This document shows positions 1 through 11,989 of a stretch of 64,000 nt of DNA, in pieces. The notes under the pieces were generated by a model that saw only the letters and a list, made by a program, of their open reading frames with translations, had not been told where the DNA came from and ran no database searches. The stretch lies in the NCBI GenBank assembly GCA_933228675.1, contig OW121743.1:108681468-108745467 (forward strand), in the 5' to 3' direction. Made by a program: the position numbers and the translations under genes. Each line of letters starts with the position of its first letter. Positions within the stretch are counted from its first letter, which is position 1. The stretch comes from Stomorhina lunata. Its lineage: Eukaryota; Arthropoda; Insecta; Diptera; Rhiniidae.

Positions 1-361
1 GCTATTACATACTCTTATTCCTTAGTCCAATAATAATTTGAAATACAAATTTTTATTGCAAAAATAAATGTTGTAAATACGGCATAATACAAATACCAAC
101 TATAAAGATAAACTTTTGATATTCCGTATATTTGTACAGACATAGCTCATGTCCATCATGTACATTTTGATACGCACTGATTGTGTTTTCTGTGATGGTC
201 CTATTATTTTATTTAATTTTTTGCTGTCGATATGATGGTATGATGTTCTTTTTAGTAGTTTGATGTGTGTGATAACAAGTCATAACCGACTAAGTCGACT
301 TAATGAAAATGTGTGTTATTTATGCTCACAAAGAATTTATAAGAAGAAAATAATGTGACCT
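1..361. other. Unique AT-rich DNA before the first array
   Basis: No open frame, RNA or repeat recognised. This is ordinary AT-rich non-coding sequence leading into the tandem array that begins near 362. Confidence 0.5.
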
Positions 362-2622
362 TATTTTAAAATGGAAAAAGTAAATTTTTGAAAAATTTCA
401 TATAAAAAGTAAATTTTTGAAAAATTTCCTATAAAAAGTAATTTTTTTAAAAATTTCCTATAAAAGTAAATTTTTTAAAAATATCCCATAAAAGTAAATT
501 TTTGAAAAATTTCCTATAAAAAGTCAATTTTTAAAAAATTTTCTATAAAAAGTAAATTTTTGATAAATTTCCTATAAAAATAAAATTTGTGAAAAATTTC
601 CTATAAAAAAAAAATTTTTGAAAAATTTCCTAAAAAAGAAAATTTTTAAAAAATTTCTTATAAAAAGTAAATTTTTGAAAAATTTCCTACCAAAAAAAAA
701 ATTTGAGAAAAATTTCCTATGAAAAGTAAATTTTTGAAAAATTTCCTATGAAAAGTAAATTTTTGAAAAATTTCCTATAAAAAGTAAATTTTTGAAAAAT
801 TTCCTATAAAAAGTAAATTTTTAAAAAAATTTCCTATAAAAATTAAGTTTTGTAAAAATTTCCTACAAAAAGTAGATTTTAGAAAAATTTCCTATTAAGA
901 GTAAATATTTGAAAAATTTCCTATAAAAAGTAAATTTTTGAAAAATTTCCTATAAAAAGTAAATTTTTGAAAAATTTCCTATACAAAGTAAATTTTTGAA
1001 AAATTTCCTATAAAGAGTAAATTATTGAAAAATTTTCCTATAAAAAGTAAATTTTTTAAAAATTTCCTATAAAAAGTAAATTTTTTAAAAATTTCCTATA
1101 AAAAGTAAATTTTTGAAAAATTTCCTATAAAGAGTAAATTATTGGAAAATTTTCCTATAAAAAGTAAATTTTTAAAAAAATTTCCTATAAAAATTAAATT
1201 TTTGAAAAATTTCCTATATAAAGTAAATTTTTAAAAAATTTTCTATAAAAAGTAAATTTTTGAAAAATTTCCTATAAAAAGTAAATTTTTGAAAAATTTC
1301 CTATAAAAAGTAAATTTTTGAAAAATTTCCTATAAAAGGTAAATTTTTGAAAAATTTCCTATAAAAAGAAAATTTTTGAAAAATTTCCTATAAAAAGTAA
1401 ATATTGAAAAATTTCCTATAAAAAGAAAATTTTTGAAAAATTTCCTATAAAAAGTAAATTTTTGAAAAATTTCCTATAAAAGTAAATTTTTGAAAAATTT
1501 TCTATAAAATGTAAATTTTTGAAAAATTTCCTATAAAAAGTAAATTTTTGAAAAATTTCCTATAAAAAGTAAATTCTTGATAAATTTCCTATAAAAAGTA
1601 AATTTTTGAAAAATTTCCTATAAAAAGTAAAATTTCCTATAAAAAGTAAATTTTTAAAAAATTTTCTATAAAAAGTAAATTTTTGAAAAATTTCCTATAA
1701 AAATAAAATTTTTGAAAAATTTCCTATAAAAAGTAAATTTTTGAAAAATTTCCTATAAAAAGTAAATTTTTGAAAAATTTCTTATAAAAAGTAAATTTTT
1801 GAAAAATTTCCTACCAAAAAAAAAAAATTTGAGAAAAATTTCCTATGAAAAGTAAATTTTTGAAAAATTTCCTATAAAAAGTAAATTTTTGAAAAATTTC
1901 CTATAAAAAGTAAATTTTTGAAAAATTTCCTATAAAAAGTAAATTTTTGAAAAATTTCCTATAAAAAGTAAATTTTTGAAAAATTTCCTATAAAAAGTAA
2001 ATTTTTAAAAAAATTTCCTATAAAAATTAAATTTTGTAAAAATTTCCTATAAAAAGCAGATTTTAGAAAAATTTCCTATTAAGAGTAAATATTTGAAAAA
2101 TTTCCTAAAAAAAGTAAATTTTTGAAAAATTTCCTATAAAAAGTAAATTTTTGAAAAATTTCCTATTAAGAGTAAATTATTGGAAAATTTTCTATAAAAA
2201 GTAAATTTTTAAAAAATTTTCTATAAAAAGTAAATTTTTGAAAAATTTCCTATAAAAAAAAAAAATTTGAGAAAAATTTCCTATGGAAAGTAAATTTTTG
2301 AAAAATTTCCTATGAAAAGTAAATTTTTGAAAAATTTCCTATAAAAAGTAAATTTTTGAAAAATTTCCTATAAAAAGTAAATTTTTGAAAAATTTCCTAT
2401 AAAAAGTAAATTTTTGAAAAATTTCCTGTAAAAAGTAAATTTTTAAAAAATTTCCTATTAAAAGTAAATTTTTGTAAAATTTCCTATAAAAAATAAATTT
2501 TTGAAAAATTTTCTATAAAAAGTAAATTTTTTAAAAATTTTCTATAAAAAGTAAATTCTTGAAAAATTTCCTATAAAAGGTAAGTTTTTTAAAAATTTCC
2601 TATATAGTAAGATTTTTATAAA
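362..2622. repeat. Tandem array, 29-bp monomer (array 1)
   Basis: About 78 monomers of the form AAAAAGTAAATTTTTG plus AAAAATTTCCTAT, with scattered substitutions and 1-2 bp indels. Variant monomers recur in blocks. A distinctive run (AAGTTTTGTAAAAATTTCC, then AGATTTTAGAAAAATTTCC, then TTAAGAGTAAATATTTG) occurs from 841 and again from 2025, about 1184 bp apart. A CCAAAAAAAAAATTTGAG variant occurs near 690, 1812 and, degenerate, 2255. This indicates duplication of large blocks of monomers after local divergence. No flanking L or R module is seen. No coding potential. Confidence 0.97.
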
Positions 2623-2879
2623 TTTTCCATACATTTTTCAGTATTTCTTTTTCCAATTGCCGGAAATCTTAGACTCGTACTACAGTGAAAATTAGTTTAA
2701 CTTTTACTCTGTTCGAGTAAATATTTTTTTTAGAATTTAAAAATGCATTGGACTTGACTTAAAAAAGAATTAATTATTTCCTTCTGAAATTAAAAATATA
2801 TTGGACTAATTCCACTTTCAAAACTAATAAATTTGAAATTTTTATTTTGTTTGAATAATAATCACATAACAAAATCAAA
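2623..2879. other. Unique spacer
   Basis: AT-rich sequence between array 1 and the ATAACGCTATATCTC repeat copies; nothing recognised. Confidence 0.4.
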
Positions 2880-3265
2880 AAAATTCTGCCAACAAAAAAA
2901 AAAACGACTGATTGTGTTTCTGAAAGACAATTCATTTCCCGAATTTCGATTTTTTTTTCTTAGTTCGAGTTACGCGAATATTTATTGCGCAACCTCCTCC
3001 ATTTTTTAAATAACGCTATATCTAAAAAACTAGAGCTGACCCAAAGAAAAAAAACGGAAAGCACAATTGAATTCAGCGTACTCCCTTTTGTTGGTTTTTC
3101 TACTTAGTTCAAGAAAATAAACAGTTTTCGGGTTACGCGAATATTTATTGAGCAACTTCCTTCATTTTTTATAACGCTCGAAAACTATAGCTAACCTATA
3201 AAAACAGCACCATTGAATTCAGAGTACTTGGTTTATCTTCCTTTTGTCGGTAAAAAAAGTTGTCA
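2880..3265 (+). repeat. Two direct copies of the ATAACGCTATATCTC dispersed repeat
   Basis: Two diverged head-to-tail copies, about 2940-3100 and 3105-3260. Shared landmarks in order are: CTTAGTTC, a GTTACGCGAATATTTATTG segment, CAACCTCCTCCATTTTTT, AACGCTATATC, GCACAATTGAATTCAG and CCCTTTTGTTGG. The same series occurs at 29265-29525 (plus) and as an inverted pair at 34012-34465. No protein frame runs through it. It behaves like a short non-autonomous element, class unknown. Confidence 0.8.
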
Positions 3266-5059
3266 AAATCGAGCACAGTGTTATTAAAGTTTATCAATTT
3301 TTAAAAGTTTTAGGATCATAGTTTGATCTCTTCTAATCATAGTGTGCTTTTCCTGCTTAATGCTTTTGGTGAAGGTAATAACTTTTCTAAATTAATAACA
3401 AAATTTCTTGAGATTGTACTATAAGAGTTCTTAAAGATTAGATATCATCCAACGAGTTCAAAATTAACTTTTGGGAATCGCAAGTCTCGGTTCTTTCGAA
3501 TACTATTTTCCCTATGTTTCTAACCTTCTATGACCTTCTATGTCATGTATATAATAGCAACATTTCCTACCTAACTACAATCTCCAATTGGGATCATGCT
3601 AATTGGCTTAATATGGTTTAAGCTAGTAAGAGAAACTTAAAACACGGATCAAGTTGCTTCATCTGTAATTGTGCGCTGGTACTAATATTATACTGCATCG
3701 AGCATATGGTCTTCGTCAACCCATTCGGTACAATTAATTTTACGACAAAGTAAGATGATTTTTTTGTTAAGAATTAATTGGCGTTTTTTTGCGGTTTCAT
3801 TTAATTTAACCAATATGTAGATCAAAATGGCATCTTTAGCTCAATTTTTTTAATAATATGGAATTGTTACATTTTGGTGAGAACGTCTACATGTGCTAAT
3901 GTATATCAAAAACTTTATGTTTACATAAGAAAATTTATAACAAAAATTTTTCTCAAATGCGTTATTTTTGATTTAGGGGATTTTTGCTTATGGACACAAG
4001 TACATACATATATATTATGTTATAAATTTACAATAACAACTGATGTACTGCTATAAAGAATTTATAGCTACTAAAGTTGGTAACAGCAAAACATCCATTC
4101 TAAACCACATAAATACTCTTAGCAATGAGAGCCAATGAGATAAGAAACTTTGTACTTACGAATGGATTGCAAAATATATATACGAGGGTCTATAGAATTA
4201 AGGAATTAAAATCATACTGTTATTTGTATCCCAAAATCAAGGGCCTCAATCATAAAAGCCAATTATTTTTCACATACAGTAAATTTTCTAAAAATTTTCT
4301 TACAATCTTCCTATCGATACTCTAAGTACAAACACTTGAAATTTTCTCGTTTGTATAAGCACACACATCCTTTACTTACACTGACTAATGCATCCTTCAG
4401 AATATTTTTTTTTTCGGAAAAAAATTTAATTATAAACTTTATTGACGCGTACACTTAAATAAAATAAAAGAAAAGGGAAATTCATTTTATACTAAAACCA
4501 ATATCAACCAACAAACCAGTAGAAATGTATGTTAGTACATATAATGAAATATATTAAGAACGGAAGAGGAAAAACTTTAACTTCAATGAAGGATATGGAA
4601 GTGGTTAAAAATTTAAGTCAAATTAATCAAGTGTTAAGAAATGTTTGAGATACATTTTTTAAGATTTTTTTTTTTAATTTTGGCAAAAAACAAAGTGGAA
4701 GAAGTGAAAAAAAAAACTAGAAGATTGCTAATAAAACTTCAAAGAAATTTTAATTTGTTTAGAAAAGGGTATAAGTTTTACAAGTTAAGGGAACGGCACA
4801 ATGGGTAGAAGATTGTGAAATAAGGGTCATTAAATAGGCGAACATCCAAACAAGCATGATAAAACAGTGCTTGTAGTGTTCACAACTATTTTTATATCCT
4901 ACAAGAATTGAATAACTTTCTGAGTAGATTTTAAAGTTTAAATTGAAATTGATTTTTTTTTTTAAACTCTGCGCGATATCTTTTGAAATAAATTTTTTGA
5001 GCAGCAATTTTTTTTATTTTTTCTTGTAAAAATTATAAATACAAACTTATTATCAATAG
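3266..5059. other. Unique AT-rich DNA, no gene found
   Basis: Short open frames at 3874-4056, 4125-4325 and 4759-5007 are of length expected by chance and lack recognisable motifs. A pseudo-exon between a T-rich acceptor and a GTAAGT donor on the minus strand (4157-4186) is open in all three frames and so carries no coding evidence. Nothing else recognised. Confidence 0.45.
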
Positions 5060-5395
5060 AAAAAGTATCAACAAATTATATTCTCTATAGGAAAACTGCT
5101 TTCAAACAGCATTGCCTATACAAAAGCTGTTATACAAAAGTATTCTCTATAAAAAAAAATTGTTATACAAAAGTATTTTCTATAGTAAAACTGATATTCC
5201 CTATAAGAAAACAGTCATAAAAAAGTATTCTGTATAGTCATACAAAAGCATTCTATATAGGAAAATTTTGATACAAAAGTATTATATGTTATTATCTATA
5301 GGAAAACTGTTATATAAAAGTATTGTAGACAAAAAAAAACTGTTAAAAAAAGTGTTATTTATAGGAAAACCGTTATACAAAAGTATTCCCTTTTT
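5060..5395. repeat. Degenerate tandem repeats, CTATAGGAAAACTG type
   Basis: About ten degenerate units with TATACAAAAGTATTC followed by CTATAGGAAAACTG. A single similar unit reappears near 5888-5915 inside the next array, so the two arrays are probably one composite tract. Confidence 0.85.
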
Positions 5396-7290
5396 AAAAT
5401 GTTAAATTTTTGGAGAAATTTTAAAAATTTTCAATTTTTTTGAACAATTTTGGAAATTTTTTAAAATTTTTCATTTATTTGGGAAAATTTTCCCTTTATT
5501 TTTGGAAATTTTAAAAATTTCCCACTCTTTTAGGAAATTTTGAAAATTTCATATTATTTTTGGAATATTTGAAGATTTATGATTTTTTTTTTTTTTTTTT
5601 TTGGGAAATTTTGAAAATTTCTCATTTTTGCAGAAAATTTTAAAAGTTTCCCATTATATTGCGAAATTTCTAAAAATTTCCAATTTTTTGGGAAAATTTT
5701 AAAAAATTTCCTATTATTTGGAAAAAATTTAAAAATTTCGTATTATTTGGGAAAAATTTTAAAATTTCGTATTATTTTGGAAAATTTTTAAAATTTCCTG
5801 TTTCTTTTGGAAAACTTTCCATCGCCTTGGAAAATTTTAAAAATTAAATATATTATTTTAGGAAATTTTAGAATTTTACATATCTTTCTTTATAGGAAAA
5901 CTGTACAAAAGTATTCCTATCATTTTTACAAAATTTTAATTTTTTGGGGGAAATTTTGAAAATTTTCAAAAATTTCTTATTTTTATAGGAAATTTTTGAA
6001 AACCTTATTCTATTTATAGGGAATTTCTTAATTTTATAGAATTTTGTTCTAAAAATCTCTTATTTTTATAGAAAATTTTTCTAAAAATTTCTTATTTTTA
6101 TAGGAATTATTTCTAAAATTTTTTTATTTTTATAGGAAATTTTTCAAAAATTTCTTATTTTCATAGGAAATTTTTCAAGAAGTTCTTATTTTGAAAGGAA
6201 GTTTTTCAAAATTTTCTTATTATTATAGGAAATTTTTTAAAAATTTCTTATTTTTTTTAGGACATTTTTCGAAAATTTCTTATTTTTTAGGAAATTTTTC
6301 AAAAATTTGTTATTTTTATAAGAAATTTTTCAAAAAAATTCTTATTTTAATAAGAAATTTCTTATTTTTATAAGGAATTTCTTATTTTATAGAAAATTTT
6401 TTAAAAACTACTTATTTTTATAAGAAATTTTATAGAAAATTTTTTAAAAACTTCTTATTTTTATAGGAAATTTTTAAAAATTTCTTATTTTTATAGGAAA
6501 TTTTTCAAAAATTTCTTATTTTTATAGGAAATTTTTCAAAAATTTCTTATTTTTATAGGAAATTTTTCAAAAATTTCTTATTTTTATAAAAAAAATTTTG
6601 AAAATTTTTTGTTTTTATAAGAAATTTTTCAAAAATTTCTTGTTTTATAGACAATTTTCAAAATTTTCTTATTTTATAGGAAATTTTTCAAAAATTTTTT
6701 ATTTTTATATAAAATTTTTTAAAAATTTCATATTTTTGTAGGTAATTTTTCTAAAATTTTTTTATTTATTTTTACAATTTTAATTTTAAAAAATTTCTTA
6801 TTTTTATTATAAATTTTTTTAAAAATTTCTTATTTTTATAGACAATTTTCAAAATTTTCTTATTTTATAGAAAATTTTTCAAAAGTTTTTTATTTTTATA
6901 GAAAATTTTTTAAAAATTTCATATTTTTGTAGGTAATTTTTCTAAAAATTTTATTTATTTTTACAATTTTAATTTTAAAAAATTTCTTATTTTTATTATA
7001 ATTTTTTTTTAAAAATTTCTTATTTTTATAGAATTTTTTTTATTTATTATTTTTATAGAAATTTTGTTAAAAATTTCTTTTTTTTATAGATTTTTTTTTA
7101 AATTTCTTAGTTTTTAGAAAATTTTTAAAAATTTCTTATTTTTAAGAGAAATTTTTTAAAAATTTCATATTTTTAAAGGAAATTCTTAAAAAATAGGAAA
7201 TTTTTCAAAAATTTATTATTTTTATAGGAATTTTTTTTTTAATTTTAATAATTTCCTATTATTTTAGAAAATTTTTGAAAATTTGTAATA
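5396..7290. repeat. Tandem array, 31-bp TTTTTATAGGAAATTTTTC monomer (array 2)
   Basis: The left part (about 5396-5870) is a diverged run of GGAAATTTTAAAAATTTCC units. From about 5980 the unit is TTTTTATAGGAAATTTTTC plus AAAAATTTCTTA, nearly identical in the middle (6450-6590). Toward the right it decays, with two similar blocks near 6640-6800 and 6830-6990 showing a block duplication of about 190 bp. The 60-residue open frame at 6191-6373 is only repeat read in phase. Confidence 0.93.
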
Positions 7291-9357
7291 AATCGTTTTA
7301 AATTTATAATTAATCATATAAGAATGACCAGAAAAAATTGCTTATCCAGCAATTCTTTGACTGATTTTGATCCAAGTGTTTGTTTCCTTTATCGATTCCA
7401 AATCTCTGAAGTTTATTAAAATTGTGATCAAGCCCTGAAAATATAATCTAAAATTCTATCAGATTGTAATCTAAGCAAACAAAGTAAAAAGATTGAAATT
7501 TTTTAACTGATCTACAATCAGAGAAAAAAAAACGAATTTTGTAACAATTAAAATTCAATGACATTTCTCAGCAAATATTTCAAGTTTTTAAGTATTCCGC
7601 AACAAATTTTTATTTGATCTTTCCGATATTTAAACAAAGTAAACTTAAAAAAAAGAAACCTTTTAAATTTATGATGTTATAAAATGAAATCCTCACTATC
7701 ACAACAAATTTATCACAGACTTCAATCAAACAAACAAAACAGGTGCTCGCAATCGAAAAAAAAACAGAAACAATCAATATTCACAAGACTCTTCTGTTGA
7801 TGCTTATCAATGACAGCGAAAATCAAAATCTGAAGGATTTTAGACAATAAGTAAAAAAAGGAAAAGGATTTCATTGTCGAACAGTCACAGGTGCAAGTAA
7901 ATAAATATGTATTCAGTAAGTTGAAAGTATATTAGGGAAATTGTCTCATTCCTTTAAATAAAAAGATAGACAAACGAATAAATTCCCACGATTTCAAAAA
8001 AAAAAAAAAAGAACTTCAAAAATTATCTGTCAAACTCATCACAAATGCAAAGACATTTGAGACAAATACATTTACAAAGAAAATAGTATCTAATAAAAAA
8101 GAATAATACTTTTTGTAAGACAATTATATTGTATCTGAATTATACAATTTGTGTAATATTGAGGGATTTTGAAAATGTAACATCTTCGTATTGTGTAAAA
8201 TTGCTTAGCAGGTAGTAAATTTGGCATAAAGAATGATCATTTGTGTTTTATGGGCGTACAATACCGGAAGACGTACTGACCTCTAAGTATAGGATTTTAG
8301 ACACAATATTAATAAATTTTAGTATATATTTTATTTGTGTAATAAATGCCTTTGTTATTTTCCTGTAAAAATATTTCAACCGGAAGTTATTTGTTACTCA
8401 TTGCTTTGTAATAGTTTTCCTTTTTAAATTCTATACGTTCTTGCAAAAAAAATAGGCACATTTTTTGAAACATAAAACTGACAGAATATATAAAATATTG
8501 TGCAAGGTTTTGTCTTGGTACTAACTTTTCCCGGTAAAGTCTGCATATAAATGGGTTTTTACTTTGGTTTGGTTTTTATGGATATTATTTTTATTTCTTT
8601 GTATTTATAATGTCATTTATAAATATTACAATAGTTATTATAGCTTCAGTAGTTGGCATTAGTTGTCGCCGTAGTTCGATGATTGTCTTGGGCCGTGAAA
8701 TACAATAATGGCTACCAGCGACAGACGTTTAAATGAACTTGGTGTAAATTGGCGATTTCTTGTACCTGTTCCTCAAGTTGTCTTTATTCTGTTTTCTTTG
8801 CCTTAATAGACAATGTTGAGAATTTATGAATGAATTTTAATCGAAACCAGCCAAATTGTTGGCTCTATTTATATTTCATGACAATTGTCATTTAATATCG
8901 AATTATTCCAGTTCTTGTATTTTCGATTGTAGCCAAGAAGTAGCAAGAATGTTATTTTAAGAGTTCTGGGGCGAAAGGAGAAAAATCACAATTGTCATAA
9001 AATTTCATGGTTGAACTGTTTGCAAATTGATTTTCATATATTTAAAGTGGAGTGGAGAAAAATAATAGTTAGTTGTAAGTGAGTAGAGTTGCTTAAGCAA
9101 AGGCAAACATTTAAATTGTTGTAGCTACGATGAGCAGATATGGAAAGGAATGTTGTCTTAAAAAACTGAAATAAATGAAGTCAGATCATAATTATAATGA
9201 TGTGGTCAGTCCCAAAAAAACGAAACCTTTCGCAAACGTTTGTAGAATGTAAAGACAGATTTAGCTTTACTTCAAAAAAACTAACAATATTGTTTGCGGT
9301 CGTATGTTTTAGTACAAAACAGCTTCAGAAATGTTTGCGAGATAAATTCGCGCAATA
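7291..9357. other. Unique AT-rich DNA, no gene found
   Basis: No frame of useful length, RNA gene or known repeat recognised. The 8640-8780 part has somewhat higher GC (GTTGTCGCCGTAGTTCGATG) but is not open over a useful distance. It ends where module L begins. Confidence 0.45.
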
Positions 9358-9664
9358 CCTCAATCATTAATAAAACTCGTGAAATTAAGCATTAAAATCA
9401 TTCAGTTGGAATTTGGATGTTAACTGAGTTGGTTGGTGCCGCTTAAAGAATAGACAAAAACAAACTATGAAAGAAACAAATCAAAATCCAATTTATAGCA
9501 ACAAAATATATGGTTCGAGAGAACAAAGAGATATAATCTCGAATATTGTTGCCACGACACTATTATTTTCGAAAACATTGGGGATTTTTTTGTAAATATT
9601 GGGAATATTTTTCAAAACAGAAATATATTCTAATATTAAACAATTTTAGATTTTTATACTTTTG
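9358..9664 (+). mobile_element. Module L copy 1 of the array-associated element
   Basis: Aligns with copies at 36548 (plus), 45470 and 59790 (minus) and partly 63662 (plus). Landmarks in order: ATCATTAATAAAACTCGTG, AATCATTCAGTTGGAATTTG, GTTGGTTGGTGCCGCTT, AAATCAAAATCCAATTTATA, ATATATGGTTCGAGAGAACA, TTGTTGCCACGACACTATTA, CAAAACAGAAATATATTCTA and AATATTAAACAATTTTAGAT. It is followed at once by a short array of CTATAGAAAA units and then module R, making this the most complete L-array-R example. No coding frame. Confidence 0.85.
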
Positions 9665-9834
9665 GTATATTTTCGATGCAAAAAATTTTCTATAGAAAAT
9701 TTATTTGATAAAGAATTTTGATAACAAAAATATAGAAATATAAATAATAAATTTTCTATAGAAAAATTTCGGTAAAAAATTGTTTAAAAAAGTTCATCTA
9801 AAATGTTGGGACATGAAACATTTAATTAAAAAGT
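9665..9834. repeat. Short TTTTCTATAGAAAA array between modules L and R
   Basis: Four or five degenerate CTATAGAAAA units containing TTTGATAAAGAATTTTGATA, followed by TTTAATTAAAAAGTTTTAC. It occupies the place that a kilobase-scale array holds beside other L copies, so it may be the unexpanded form. Confidence 0.8.
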
Positions 9835-10165
9835 TTTACTGTAGTGCATTGCACTAAGATCCCAATTTATTACAATTATTTATTTTGCAATAAAAAGTTT
9901 CTTGATAAAACCAAAAAATGTTGGTGGGGAAACCTTTCTTCGACGAATTTCGATGGTTGGTTAGGCCACTCATTAGGAGGATTATCCCTAATTCTAGACA
10001 GAGCGAAACCCACACTTTATATCTTTTTTGAGGGACAGAATAAATACGAATTACTATTGAGTCCAACAACTATCAACATAAAGCGAATATTATCATCTGA
10101 ACAGAAACACACAAACATTTTTCAGTTTTATCATTTTTTTATTCCCACAAAGAAGATTTAAATTA
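9835..10165 (+). mobile_element. Module R copy 1
   Basis: Begins at the recurrent TGCATTGCACTAAGATCCCA, then TTTATTACAATTATTTAT, CCAAAAAATGTTGGTGGGG, TTTCGATGGTTGGTTAGGCC, AGGAGGATTATCCCTAATTC and CAGAATAAATACGAATTACT. Matching copies lie at 36180 and 39590 (plus), with fragments at 30160 (minus), 33500 and 33875. Open frames cross it on both strands (105 and 71 residues) but neither is preserved in the other copies, so I do not call a gene. Confidence 0.85.
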
Positions 10166-10600
10166 ACAAAAGTATTATTTATTAAAAAGGTTTATTAAAA
10201 ATTTTGAAACATCAAACATTTAATTAAATTTTTCTATAAAAATTAAAATTTTTGGTAAAAAATTTTTTTATAGAAAAATTTTTTTTAAAAATATTTTTCT
10301 TTAGAAAAATTTTCGGTAAAAATATTTTTCTATAGAAAAATTTTCAGTAAAAATATTTTTCTATAGAAAAATTTTCGGTAAAAATATTTTTCTATAGAAA
10401 AATTTGCGGTAAAAATATTTTTCTATAGAAAAATTTTCGGTAAAAATATTTTTCTATAGAAAAATTTTCGGTAAAAATATTTTTCTATAGAAAAATTTTC
10501 GGTAAAAATATTTTTCTATAGAAAAATTTTTGGTAAAAATATTTTTCTTTAGAAAAATTTCCGAAGAGAAATTTTTCTATAGAAAACATTTTTGATAAAT
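10166..10600. repeat. Tandem array, 31-bp CGGTAAAAATATTTTTCTATAG monomer (array 3)
   Basis: After a transition segment that repeats AACATTTAATTAAA, also seen before module R at 9818, about ten near-identical units run from 10225. Each is TTTTCGGTAAAAATATT plus TTTCTATAGAAAAA. The orientation of the monomer is the same as in the L1 array. Confidence 0.95.
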
Positions 10601-11989
10601 TTGTAAGGTGTAATTAGTAAGAAAGTCTATTTAAGTAAAAATAAACAAGTAATGATGATGTGAGTGACTTAACGCAAGTGCCCGAAGAATTTTTGAGTGA
10701 ACTAACAGTCTCAGCTTTTTTTGATCTACTTGTGACGTAGGGATCGTCCTCATCACAAAACAAAGCATAGAGTTTTTTTTATAAGTTTTCTCAGAAAATA
10801 AATAAATATATATCGACATACGATTTTAAATCAAAGTATTTGGAGAAATAGTTTTTGTCATATAAAAAACCGAATCTTCCTATGTAAGTACTCTGTTTAT
10901 CCCTAAAATGATGTAAGACTTCGAAGAAAAGAGACAAAATTATATTATAGTAGTAATTAACCCTGTAATGGTTAAAAAATACCACAAAAGTAGACTGTAT
11001 TGCCCTATTTTTTGTAGTTAAATATTCTAATACAATTTGAACTCAGTTACGTATATACTTACTTAAAGAATTCATTCCTTTAAGAACCCCGCTTATTGCC
11101 AATTCTGAAGCAGTTGTTACGGTTTTTCGGGGTTAATACAACATCCCAATAATATAACAACTCATGTTATATTGAGGTGCTACAGGCAGGTGCTAACTTT
11201 ACTCGATTTCAAGAAATCAAAATACTAAGCAAAAAAAAAAAATAGAAAAAAGATATCAGAAAAATTGTTTTTTACTACGGTTCAACGAATATTTAACTAA
11301 GTGGCGTATATCACGCTCACTCGTTATTAAATTCAAAACGAACAAAACAACAAATCGACATACCAACAACTAAAACAACAAGAATCGAACATTACAATAA
11401 CATTGTCGTAAATGTTTGAACTGTTAAAGAGACAATATTAAAGCTAAAAAGTTCAAAAAGTAACAATTTCCTTTTTTGCTGTCGTTTTTGGTTAGTGAAA
11501 AGGAAACAATACTCCGTCGTATCACTATTGGTAACGATTTATACCAAAATTCTACATAAATGTAAAAACAATGTTTAGACAGTACAAAGACATTTAGGTT
11601 TTCTCGAGTTTGTACTTTAATTTTTTTTTTCTTTTGCATTTACTTGTCCAAACTTTTTTTGTTTTTTTTGCAAAAAAAAAATATTTGCAGTTCCTTTTCA
11701 GTATTTGTTTAGGGTTTAATTCATTGCTCTCTATCATGTTTGTTTATGCTTTAATGTCACATGAGGTTCAGTATTACAACCCACTAAAAGAATAGATTTG
11801 TTAGATAGTTACTGTATTCACACATGAGAACGGGAACTAAACAATAAAATAATTTATTCGATTAAAGTCGATATGAGCCATACCCTTTAAGTTGAAGAGG
11901 TTATGGTAGGATTGTAACCTTTGATGAAGTAAGAACTAAATTAAAAAAAAAAAATGTTGCTATGGAAATTGTAAACATAGAAAATTGTT
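10601..11989. other. Unique DNA with one weak exon candidate
   Basis: No confident gene. Short frames at 10631-10819, 10791-10985, 11424-11639 and 11610-11795 lack recognisable motifs. An inverted pair AACCCCG/CGGGGTT lies near 11086-11133. A weak minus-strand exon candidate at 11063-11104 is listed separately. Confidence 0.4.
11063..11104 (-). CDS. Weak candidate 42-nt host exon
   Basis: On the minus strand a CTTCAG acceptor is followed by 42 nt and a GTAAGTATAT donor. One frame (two bases, thirteen codons, one base) is open and reads LAISGVLKGMNSL; the other two contain stops. The acceptor has a poor pyrimidine tract, and the same frame stays open upstream through the putative intron, so this could instead be a fragment of old coding repeat or chance. 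Its phase would match the 25135-25208 candidate only if that exon used a weaker donor. Product unknown. Confidence 0.2.

Noticed and set aside
362..2622. CRISPR-like array
   Set aside because: Monomers are contiguous and diverge throughout, with no unique spacers and no associated genes; the DNA is eukaryotic.
9844..10161. 105-residue frame over module R
   Set aside because: The frame is broken by stops and indels in the other copies at 36180 and 39590, so it is not under coding constraint.
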